This document shows positions 1 through 8,837 of a DNA stretch of 10,982 nt, in pieces; position 1 is the stretch's first letter, and every line of letters begins with the position of its first letter. The stretch comes from Acanthamoeba lenticulata (taxonomy: Eukaryota; Discosea; Longamoebia; Acanthamoebidae): the NCBI GenBank assembly GCA_002179805.1, contig NAVB01001446.1, positions 1 through 10,982 on the forward strand, read 5' to 3'. The position numbers were made by a program, and so were the translations under genes. The notes beneath the pieces are model-generated. The model was not told the DNA's origin. It searched no databases and saw nothing but the letters and a program-made list of their open reading frames with translations.

Positions 1-3000
1 CCAATCGACGGGCTGCCTTCGAAGGACACCCGCAAGCTCACGAAAGAAGAGAAGAAGGCTCTTAAGCAAAGGAAGAAGGAAGATGAAAAGAAAAAGAAGG
101 AAGAGGAGAAGCGCAAGAAGGAGGAGCTGAAGAAGAAGGAGAAAGAGGAGAAGGAGGCCAAGAAACGACGCGAAAAGGAGGAGAAGGAGGCCAAAAAGTC
201 AGGCACCGCCTTGCGGCATTCATCGCAGGATAATCTGCATGGCATTTCCAAGCAAGGCTCGAGCCCGCTGCTCGGCAGCAGCGAATCGAGCCTTGAATCA
301 CCGCGTTCTGGTCTCGCGTCTTCTCAATCGAGCGTCGACAAGCGCAGCACCATCTCTGGGCAAGGCACCCCTAAGCTCACGCGTACCAAGTCAGGCATGG
401 GCGGGACGGTCATCGGCGGCAAGACGAAGAAGGGGCGAAGGCCTGCTAAGTTCAAGGAGAAGGAGTTCCAAATCCTCCTGGACAATCTGCGCCAGAACAA
501 CAAACAAGACACTGAGCTTGACCTCGAGAATCACTACCTCGACAAATGGGCTGCAGAGGACCTGGCCGAGGTGCTAACGACCAACCGCACCGTTACGACG
601 GTCAATTTGAAACACAACACGATTGGTGATGAAGGTGCGCTGCACTCTCTTCCTCCTGCACCAGTATAAACTGCATCGAGATCCAACCCTAAACGCCCCC
701 CCCCCCAAACCAAAGGTGTGGTGCATTTGGCGAAGATGCTGGAAAAGAACAAGACCATCCGATCGTTCGACATCAGGTTCAACGGCCTCACGCGCAAGGG
801 CACGCGACACTTGATCAACTGCCTTAACAACAACGTCTTCATCACGGAGCTTGAAATGGACGAAGAGGTACAGTGTACCACTTCACCTCACGCCTGATAT
901 ACGCGCGCGTTCCTCCTGCTGTTCGCATAGATAGCAGACTCAACAACCCCACCGCCTGCATGCAGACGATTGAGCTCGGCGAGCTTGGGCTGGGCAACGC
1001 GCAGCTTGACGCCATCACACCCGGCATGCGTGAAGAGATCGAGAATCTCCTTGACTCTAATGCTGGCTTCCAGCTTGTACGGCTTCCTACTCCACTTTGG
1101 CCTGGCAGTTTCTTTTTGATTGGTTAGCTCTCGCTTCTCACTCGCACGGTGGGCGCGCAGCTGTTGGAGGGTAAGTCGGATTGCCTGGAGCTGCCGCGGC
1201 GGGAGCAAAAGTTCATCAATCCGCACATCATCGATCGATTCCCGTTGCTGCGGGTGGTCGACTTCTCCAAGAACCTACTGAAGGAGATCCCCAAGGAGAT
1301 CGGGACGCTCAAGAAGCTCGAAGAGCTGCTCTTGCAGGAGAACTACATTACACGGCTCCCGGTGGAGATTGGTGAGCTGCCCAACCTCGAGGTGCTCGAC
1401 CTGAGCAATAACGCGCTCGTCGAGCTGCCGCTGGCCATTGCCAATCTGCCGCGCCTGCGACGTCTGCTGCTGGCGGCCAACAAGCTCGACAACATCCCGC
1501 GCTTCGCGCTCGGTGGCATGAAGGCCCTCGAAGAGCTCGACATTCGTGACAACCCTCTTTCGCAGCTCAGCTGCATGGGCTCGCGCTTCAAGAGCATCAT
1601 CAACTCGGGCGGCTACGACACGCTTGAGTTCATCAAGCGCCAGAACGAGGGCTCCGAGGAGGTCTTCCGCATGAAGCTCATGTTCGTCGGCAACGGCAAC
1701 GTGGGCAAGACCACCCTCATGGGCAACCTTGCCCGCACCACCAAGGAGGAGAAGGCCCTTAGCACCGCCTCGGGCAGCGTCGCTCCCGTCCAGCCGCGCG
1801 CCAAGAACCAGAACTTGGCCACCGACGGTACGCCACGTTCTCCCAACTTCCACTATGATTGGCTTGACCGGCTACTTTCATTAATCTCTCTCGCCGACCA
1901 ATCAGGTATCGACATCCGCATGTGGAATGTGAAGCATCCCAACCAGGACAAGTACAAGGACAAGTCCATCAATTTCTCCTGCTGGGACTTTGCCGGCCAG
2001 GAGGTGTACTATGCGACGCACGGATTCTTCCTTTCGACGCGCGCGATTTACCTCCTCATCTTCAACCTGCTCGAGTCCGAGGAGGAGTCCCAGATCGAGT
2101 ACTGGCTTCAGTCTATCGGCTCTCGCACGGAGAACGCGCCAGTCATCCTAGTGGGCACGCACGCCGAAGACCGCGCCTGCACCAAGGAGTACGTCGACCA
2201 CTACTTTGACTCCATCAAGCGCAAGTATGGCCATCTCTACAGGCTCCACATCCAGGCTCACTTTGCCATCTCCAACGAGACCCAGAAGGTTCGCGCACCT
2301 ACCTCAGCTCTCATGTCCTAAAAATCGATCGCCTTTTTGGCCATGGCGCTCACCGCATATATGTGTGTTACGACAGGGCCTGATGGAGCTCAAGAATCAG
2401 ATCGTCGATCTGGCGCTGGCGCAGCCCTACATGCCCGATACGATCCCTCTCGCCTTCCTCAGCTTGGAGGAGAAGATCGGCGGTACCGCAACCATGATTA
2501 GCCGCTCGTGCACGTTTTTTTGTGGTCGTTGGCCTCGATTGGCTGAACGCTGGTGACGGTGATGGTGATGCAGGCGCCCGACAGACGCTCAACCCACCGC
2601 TGCTCCCGTGGTACGACTACAAGCGCATGACCCTCGAGGCCAAGATCCCCGAGGAGTCCATCACGCTCGCCACCAAGTTCCTCAACGATCTCGTACATAG
2701 AGCCCTCATCTCCCCCAAATATGCGCTATTCTCCGCTTTTGGCGTTGAGTGCGCTAACGCATGACGTACCTCCCACACAGGGCTCGCTGCTGTGGTTCAA
2801 TGATAAGGAGCTGCAGGACGTGGTCATCGTCGATCCGCAGTGGATCACCAAGACCTTTGCCACGGTGGTGTCCCTCAAGTTTGGCTTCATCAAGGTGTGC
2901 GCTTCTCGCTTGGGCACATAGCAAATTCCGAAGTTACTGTGGCTGACAGGCAGGTCTCAACGTTGTGTTGATCTCGCGTTGCAGGACGGCATCCTGAACT

Positions 3001-6000
3001 GCTCGGACCTGCCGCAGCTGTGGAAGCCCCCAACCCACCCGACGCATCTGCACAACAAGCTGGTGGCCATGCTGGAAAAGTTCCAGGTCATGTGCCGCCT
3101 CCACGTCGACAATGCCGACAAGATCCTCATCCCATGCCTTCTGCCCGACCGCCTGCCCGATGATACCCTCTTTGGCGAGCACTGGCCCGAGTTTGAGCAC
3201 ATCCCCCAGGTTCGAAACCAGTCCCGCCCTTGTCAGGCCACCCCTTGTCAAGCAGCTTGGCCAGGACTGACCGCCTTATCGCGCTGCGCCACAGGCCGGA
3301 CGCGTCTACAACTTTGAGTTTGTGCCGCTGGGCTTCTTTTCGCGGCTCATCGTCCGATTCATGGTCTCGAACTCCTTCACGCCGCTGCTCTACTGGAAGC
3401 AGGGTACGTACCCTCCGCCCCCAGACTGGACTGGACGGCCCGGGAGCCGCATCGTGCTCACATTACGCGTGTGCGTCGTATGTACCAGGTATTGTCCTGT
3501 CAAAGGACACGGAGCGGGTCAAGCTGAGCATCCGCAAGAACCCGCGGCACAAGACCATGCCCTGGTGTCTCGAGCTGTGGGTACGAGGTCCCAAGCCGGC
3601 CCGCCATCTCACGCGTCTGGTGCAGAACATCGACACGCTGGTCCTCGACTGGCTGCGCGTCAAGTTCGAGGCCACCGTGCCCTGCGTCCACTGTATCAAG
3701 GGTATCCTTCTAGCTTGCACGCACATCGGCCTGATGTCATTCTGCTCAAATGGCTCATGTTGTTGTGTTGCTGTGCAGAGCAAAGCCCGGACCTGTACCA
3801 GTTCCCGCTGCCGCTGGTTGAGCAGGCCGTGACAGCCGGACAGACTCAAGTCAAGTGCCGCGGCATCAAGGACGTGCTGGTCTCGGCTCTGGCGCCTGAT
3901 GTGGCGCTCTCCGAGTTCAACGGCGCGCGGGTGGAGTACAACGATATCAAGGTGGTCAAGCAGATTGGCGAGGGTGGCTTCGCCAAGGTCTACAAGGCGG
4001 TGTGGAACGACGAAATCATCGCCCTCAAGCAGCTCACACTCGACACGAGCAGCACGGCCGAGTCGCTGGGCTTTGACTTTGAAGACGCCGTCAACCCGCT
4101 CGACGTGTTCAAGGAGTTCCGCGCCGAGGTCCTCCTCATGAGGTTCGTCTCTCCGTCCCGCATGATGTCGTTGACGTTGTTGATGTTGACGATGGTCATC
4201 GGGATGCAGCGACATGGTGCACCCGAACATCATGGGCGTGCGTGGGCTGTGCATGAGCCCGTTCTGCATGCTTCTCGAGTTCTGCTCCATGGGCTCGCTC
4301 TACGACTACATCCACGATAAGGAAAAGTGCCTCAACTGGGCTGTCGTCCTCAAACTGGCCCGCGACATCGCGCAGGGCATGCGCTTCATGCACAATTTCC
4401 GCCCGCCGCTCATCCACCGTGATCTCAAGTCCCCCAACGTTCTGGTACTACCTCTAGACCCTGCGCCTCTACTCCCTCATGACTAGTGTGTGGGCTGACG
4501 CTCTTTATGTCTTTGCCTCTGTGAACAACCGCTTGCAGCTGACAGTGCAGCTGACGGAGGCCGGCTATCCGTCGGTGGTGGCCAAGGTCGCCGATTTTGG
4601 TCTCTCGCGATCACTCATGTTGGCGCCCCAGCTCAGTACGTCGCCCGCTAAAGCTGGTGGCACAGTAGCGCTGTGAGGCTTAAGCAATTCTGTGGCGCCG
4701 TCATCATCACAGGCTCCAAGGCTGTCGACAACCCCGTGTGGCTGGCGCCCGAGCTGATGCGGCGAGAGGGCTACGACGAAAAGGTCGACGTCTACTCCTA
4801 CGGTGTCATCCTGTGGGAGCTTGTGGCCCGTGAGGACTTCCTGGGCCACATCACCTTCCTTTCGGCCATCGAGGACGCCGTTCTCAACGGCGAACGGCCC
4901 AAGATTCCTGGTACCAGCTTCTTTTTCCCTGGCCGTCACCACGCGCACACGCATCAACTCATGGTCTCCTCCCGGACGGACAGACGATTGCTACGCGACG
5001 TGTCCCGAGTTTGCGTCGCTGATCGAGCGATGCTGGGCCGGCGCGGCGACCGACCGGCCTTCGTTCACGGAGGTATGCGCCGAGCTGGACGAGATGACCC
5101 GCACTCGCCTGCCGCCAACGGGCGCCACCCTGCCCGTCCTGGAGATCCCCACCATCTCTGGTTCGCCACTCCCCGCTTCGCTTTGGCTTTGTTTTTCGCT
5201 TTCGTTTTTTCACTTCATTGTCTCATCACGCTCGCGCACTGCTTCATCATTGCAGCCGAGCCGGAGGCGCCGGCGTCGACGTCGGAACCGGCGCGCGTGA
5301 CCCACTCGATGCCGTCCATGAAGTATCGGCAGGCCGCGCGCCCGCTCGCGTCGGTGGCGCCCGCTCCCGCCAAGAACTCGCTCGACGCGCTCAACAAGGG
5401 CAAGGAGCGCGAACCGCCCCGCTCCATCCAGACCATCATGCCCAACAAGGCCGGCAAAGCAGTGGATCCGCTGCGACCAGTGGGCATCGGAGCGCGTGCA
5501 CAGAACAGGCCGCAGCCGACGCTGCCCTCCTCGGCCTCGTTCGCTTCCTCCTCGTCCGTCGGCTCTGGCGTCGTCTCGCGCCCTGGCGCCGAGCCCGGCG
5601 CCCTGGCCACGCCCGACTCGGCCCAGTCCGCCGGCGACGGGTACTACCTCCCATCTAACTCCTTATTGGTCCGTCCCTTCTTGACTCACCGAAACCGTGT
5701 GTGCAGGGTTTCGGCGTCTGCACAGGCGCAGACCGAGCTGCAGCAGTACGACGACGTGCAGGGCTGCACCTACGTCCGGTCGCTGGGCCCGGTGTCGGCG
5801 CCCGTGACGAGCATGGTCTTCCTGGCCGGCCGCGTGTGGACCGGCACCGAGGACGGCAAGACCCAAATCTGGGACGCTCGCGTACGTTTATTACTCAATG
5901 ATATTTTTTAAATAGGAATGGTCATGTGCTGACGTGTCGCCACGGTGCAGTCGGGAGCGCTGGTGAAGGAGCTGCAGATGCACGACAAGAGTGTGACGCG

Positions 6001-7167
6001 ACTGCTGGTGGTGTCCAACAAGGAGGTGTGGTCGTGCGGGCTGAGCAACGCGGTCAAGGTGTGGAGCGCCGAAGGCGAGTACTTGGCCGACGCGCGCACG
6101 CAGGACCGCGTGTACTGCCTGATTGAGGTGCCCGGCCCGCGCGGCGACACCAAGGCCCACTCCCACGTGTGGGGCGGCACGCGCGAGATCAACAAAAAGT
6201 CCACTGCCCGCCTCTTTGAGACCGGCTGCATCCACGTCTGGGACGCCGTCGTACGTGCCACTTCAATTTCTGTTCTTTATCTTCTTTCTTTTTAACCAAG
6301 TTCTCTTTGACCATCATGATGGACGACAACTACAGAACAAGAAGCTGAAGAAGACGTTCAAGCTGAGTCCGCCGCCGCAGCTGCCGGACCTGCTGACGAT
6401 GCCCGTCCCGCTGGCCATGGTCTACCACTCCAACCACGTGTGGGTGGCCTCGGACCCCATCATCCTCTGCTTCGACCCCTACGTACGTCCTTTGACGCGG
6501 CCTGCCCCTCTCCTCTACTTCGTGTATGTTCGCAAGCAAAGGCTGAACCTGACTTGGTGGTGATCATGTGGCCATCGATTTTGCAGACGCAAGTGTGCAA
6601 GGGCTACCTGGACTTTAGGGGTGAAGTCAAGACGATGATCTCCGTGGGCAAGGAGATCTGGTCGGGTTCGACCAACACCCTCATCAAAATCTGGAACCCG
6701 CAGGAGGTACTGCCCCGCTCTTGCCACACACGCATGCGACCACGACGCTCACCACTCCCTGGGTGATCTACGACGCAGAGGGGCGGTGATTGCGTGGCAA
6801 CGCTGGAGGGCCACAACGGCGAAGTGGTCAACCTTTGTACAAATGGCACGAGCGTGTGGAGCTGCGGATGGGACAAGCAGGTCTTCCTGTGGAACGCGCA
6901 GGTTCGTGCCTTTTCCCCAACCCCACCCGTGTCATCTCTAAACAACATACACTTGTTTCGTGCTGTGGTGCTGATCTCTCCGTCGTCCTTCATGTGCCTG
7001 CGCAGGCGCACCAATTCGCGAAGAACCTGGCGCGACACCACCAGGACAGCATCACGAGCGTGGTCCAAGTGCCCGTGCTGGAGGTCGACGTCGTGACGGG
7101 CGCTCAGAGCACGCACACTTACCTGTGGAGCGGTGGCAAGGACTGTACCGTGTGCATGTGGAGCTGA
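1..7167 (+). CDS. Roco-family LRR-Roc-COR-kinase-WD40 protein, 5'-partial, 23 exons
   Basis: Multidomain GTPase-kinase of the LRRK2/Dictyostelium Roco4 type, expected to signal at membranes or cytoskeleton (inference). Exons: 1-634, 716-867, 966-1076, 1161-1827, 1906-2288, 2377-2482, 2574-2692, 2781-2894, 2985-3209, 3295-3403, 3489-3701, 3779-4142, 4210-4444, 4539-4635, 4713-4910, 4984-5160, 5256-5640, 5707-5881, 5951-6250, 6336-6482, 6587-6706, 6779-6901, 7006-7167. They sum to 5316 bases: 1771 residues plus TGA, with a second TGA directly after. Residues counted from base 1: Lys/Glu tract 12-67; RI-type LRRs about 171-299; classical LRRs 326-438; Roc with P-loop GNGNVGKT 476-483, DFAGQE 549-554 and THAED 606-610; COR about 650-945; kinase about 998-1283 with glycine loop from G1008, K1028, alpha-C E1061, HRDLKSPN 1135-1142, DFG 1163-1165, APE 1188-1190; Ser/Pro/Ala linker to about 1460; seven WD40 blades 1463-1771. 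Kinase residues are intact, so catalysis is likely. The beta3 to alpha-C loop is long (33 residues between K and E). The start codon lies upstream of the window. Confidence 0.93.
34..201 (+). other. Lys/Glu-rich coiled-coil segment of the Roco protein
   Basis: Residues 12-67 of the visible protein are almost entirely Lys, Glu and Arg, in runs such as KKEEEKRKKEE and EKEEKEAKK, encoded by near-repetitive aag/gag/gaa codons. Such a tract should form a long charged helix or coiled coil. It is followed by a Ser-rich linker (residues about 70-135) and a basic KTKKGRRPAKFKEKE patch just before the first LRRs. The purine-rich DNA also makes this stretch prone to low-complexity alignment hits. A role in dimerisation or membrane/microtubule binding is only inference. 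Confidence 0.8.
1828..1905 (+). other. Stop-free 78-base intron inside the Roc domain
   Basis: This intron has donor GTACGC and acceptor ATCAG, is a multiple of three long, and contains no stop in the reading frame. Retention would add 26 residues between the P-loop and the DFAGQE switch II motif, that is in or next to switch I. Removal gives the continuous ATDGIDIRMW, which suits the family better. Confidence 0.8.
4537..4550 (+). other. Tandem in-frame 3' splice sites between HRD and DFG
   Basis: Two CAG acceptors 12 bases apart (AG at 4537-4538 and 4549-4550) sit in the near-repeat ctgacagtgcag/ctgacg. Both keep frame. Use of the first includes LTVQ just after the HRDLKSPNVL catalytic loop; use of the second omits it. 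I chose the first for the model; which dominates cannot be told from sequence. Confidence 0.55.
5641..5706 (+). other. Stop-free 66-base intron in the kinase-WD40 linker
   Basis: Donor GTACTA, acceptor GTGCAG, phase 2, length 3n, no in-frame stop. Retention would add 22 residues to the Ser/Pro/Ala linker before the propeller. A pyrimidine-rich stretch and a CTAAC branch-like element support intron status, but the protein would tolerate either form. Confidence 0.7.
5804..7164 (+). other. Seven-bladed WD40 propeller region of the Roco protein
   Basis: Seven copies of a pattern with a V/I/L-W-S/T/G core followed about 10-15 residues later by an Ile/Val-Trp-Asp-like end can be read: VWTGTED..QIWDA, VWSCGLS..KVWSA, VWGGTRE..HVWDA, VWVASDP..LCFDP, IWSGSTN..KIWNP, VWSCGWD..FLWNA, LWSGGKD..VCMWS. 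The stop codon follows the last blade immediately, so the propeller forms the very C-terminus, as in LRRK2 and several Roco proteins. In those proteins it mediates protein or microtubule contacts; the partner here is unknown. Confidence 0.85.
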
Positions 7168-7262
7168 TGAGGATTGTTGTTGTTTTTACTACCCCCTCCC
7201 CTCCTCACGTGAAGGGGCCAAGTTTTCCTCTCCTCGTAGCGGCCAGGCGGGCCGGTTCAGGC
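7168..7262. other. Convergent intergenic spacer
   Basis: Only 95 bases separate the Roco stop from the TAA of the opposing gene. The spacer is T-rich and then C-rich on the plus strand. I see no AATAAA hexamer or stable hairpin. The two transcripts probably overlap at their 3' ends. Confidence 0.6.
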
Positions 7263-7460
7263 TTAAATGTATTTTGTTGTTGGCCCGCTGTGGAACGTGT
7301 TGTTGCACCCGATGCAGACAAACTCAGTGACCCCGCGCGGCATGTCCTTGTGCATGACCAAGCGCCGGCCACGAAGCTGCGCCTCGTGCTCCATCTCGGC
7401 CACATTGCGCTGGTACCCCCCAGAGGAGTAGGAGAGGCTCTGGTTCGAAGGCCAGAGGAG
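7263..7460 (-). CDS. Last exon of the minus-strand gene, intact to TAA
   Basis: This part reads without interruption to TAA at 7265-7263, with mostly G/C third positions, and includes MEHEAQLRGRRLVMHKDM and a CIGC pair (CxxC) in VCIGCNNTFHSG, possibly half of a zinc-binding site. A long pyrimidine tract ending CCTCAG (AG at 7462-7461) makes a good acceptor; AG at 7441-7440 is an in-frame alternative. Donor candidates are GTTAAG at 7588, which keeps phase 0, and the textbook GTGAGT at 7562, which would put this exon in the wrong frame unless an indel lies nearby. Confidence 0.55.
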   Translation of the reverse strand, partial: LLWPSNQSLSYSSGGYQRNVAEMEHEAQLRGRRLVMHKDMPRGVTEFVCIGCNNTFHSGPTTKYI

Positions 7461-8686
7461 CTGAGGCGGCCGAGGAGAGTAAGAGCGACAAGAGGAGTAG
7501 AGCAGGTGTTATCGTGTTTGTGTTATGGTCCGCTGTGTGGCGTCTTGAGAGTCCTCACTCACGGGCGTTGACTTGAGATGTGCTTAACCGACGCCTTTTC
7601 GTCCGAGTGATGGCGCAAGCCCAGCGGCCGAATGTCCTTCTCGAGCTGGCGCGCCTCGGCGTAGCGCTTACGTGGGTCGCCCATCCGGAAGTGGCCACAC
7701 CGCATGATGCAGTAGATGTAGCGGTAGAGGAACATCACCTTATGCTCCTTGTCGTCCTCGGCGGTGGCCTTGATGGCACCGTCGTAGCCCCAAACTCCTC
7801 GGCGGCCCACGGCAGTGCCAGCCCATGTGGCTGTTGGGCACCAGCCGGGTCATCTCCTCGCCCAGGGCCATCACCTCCTTGAGGATCGGCTTCTTATTCA
7901 CGACCCTGACGGGACCGTCCAGGCGGCGCATCGTGCAGATGGCCCTGCGTATCATGATGAACACGAGCACTTGGTCATCAAAGACCGACGCGTAGTGGCG
8001 CGGCTCGGCGGCCAAGGCCCTCGAGGCGGACTCAAGCCCGGCGTCCTCCCTTCAACAGCTTCGTAGAGCCAGACGTCGCACTCGGGTGGCAGCTTGGGCG
8101 GGCCATCTGCCGGATCCGCATCAGCTGCTCAATGGCACCGTCCAGCGTGTCGATGATCTGCTCTGTGCTCCCTTGTGAAAAGATAGTGGCCCAGCAGCAC
8201 GGCCATCTGATGGGTCAGAAGATAAGTAGTTGTGGTTCTTGGGGAGGTCGTACTTGCACAGAAAGAGAGAATAGAGCGTAGGTGAGCTGGAATTCGTCAA
8301 GCCTGGCGCTGGGCCGGTGGAGCTCATCCTTGGCCATCTCAAAGGCGGAGCGAAGAGCACCCCTGTCGAATCTGGGCCCTCGATTGGGTGAGGGTTGCAG
8401 GGTGTGTACTTGAGCGGGCAGGCGTTCTCCATATCTAGCAGCAATGCCCGGAAGAAGCACCGCATCGACTCAGCCCCAAAATGGTGGACACGATGGAGAA
8501 TGTAAATTCGATTCCCCATCTGCGGAAGATTGGTGGCGTAACTCGTCCACGCATGCCACATTCGTGGGCAAGCGCCCACAAGTTCGAGGCGCGGTAGAGG
8601 CGGCGTGCAGTGGGTCCGTGGCGCCTGAACACCTCTTCGTAGCCATGCTTTGCGATGAGCTTTTGCAGGGCGGCAGCCGGGTCAGC
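7263..8686 (-). pseudogene. Frame-broken protein-coding gene, unknown family
   Basis: Read on the minus strand, consecutive stretches have clear coding character but keep changing frame. Approximate segments, high to low coordinate: 8686-8550 (DPAAALQKLIAKHGYEEVF), 8540-8371 (MGNRIYILHRVHHFG), 8370-8262 (RSAFEMAKDELHRP), 8258-8224 (CKYDLPKNHNYL), 8221-8168 (THQMAVLLGHYLFTRE), 8163-8101 (EQIIDTLDGAIEQLMRIRQ), 8095-8045 (KLPPECDVWLYEAVEG), 8042-7812 (FDDQVLVFIMIRRAICTMRR), 7786-7589 (KVMFLYRYIYCIMRCGHF), then after a probable intron 7460-7263. That makes at least eight frame changes with no stop inside any segment; the gaps are far too short for introns. It is either a young pseudogene or low-quality sequence over a live gene. 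The joined product would be mostly helical, and I recognise no domain. No start codon can be placed. Confidence 0.6.
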
Positions 8687-8837
8687 TCTGGGTCGACGTC
8701 ACCAGAAAAAAGGTCTCTTGGCGTCCGCAAGAAGGAAGGTCTCTGGGCGTGGTGGCCGAAATTCACACGGTCTTGGCGTCTGTGGCCAGCGCTCGGGTAC
8801 TTGGCCGCGCAAGTGTTTTGAAGAAGCAACTCGCTAC

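Larger units (their letters stand above)
635..7005 (+). other. Set of 22 spliceosomal introns in the Roco gene
   Basis: Introns lie at 635-715, 868-965, 1077-1160, 1828-1905, 2289-2376, 2483-2573, 2693-2780, 2895-2984, 3210-3294, 3404-3488, 3702-3778, 4143-4209, 4445-4538, 4636-4712, 4911-4983, 5161-5255, 5641-5706, 5882-5950, 6251-6335, 6483-6586, 6707-6778 and 6902-7005. All begin GT and end AG. Fourteen start GTAC and five GTTC; thirteen end GCAG. Phases in order are 1,0,0,1,0,1,0,0,0,1,1,2,0,1,1,1,2,0,0,0,0,0. The boundaries were fixed by requiring frame continuity and family-like protein across each junction, so most are secure. The first acceptor (AAAG at 712-715, after an 11-base C run) and the acceptor at 4538 are the least certain. 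Confidence 0.85.

Noticed and set aside
1275..1853. Minus-strand open frame of 192 codons
   Set aside because: It lies exactly antisense to the LRR and Roc exons and is rich in Leu/Glu/Arg as expected from the mirror of G/C-ending codons; no domain is seen.
3463..4290. Minus-strand open frame of 275 codons
   Set aside because: Antisense to COR and kinase exons and running straight through their introns; composition is a shadow of the real gene.
7557..7562. Perfect GTGAGT donor on the minus strand
   Set aside because: Joining it to either good acceptor puts the last exon in a frame of poor coding quality, so I did not use it; the nearby indels leave it open.
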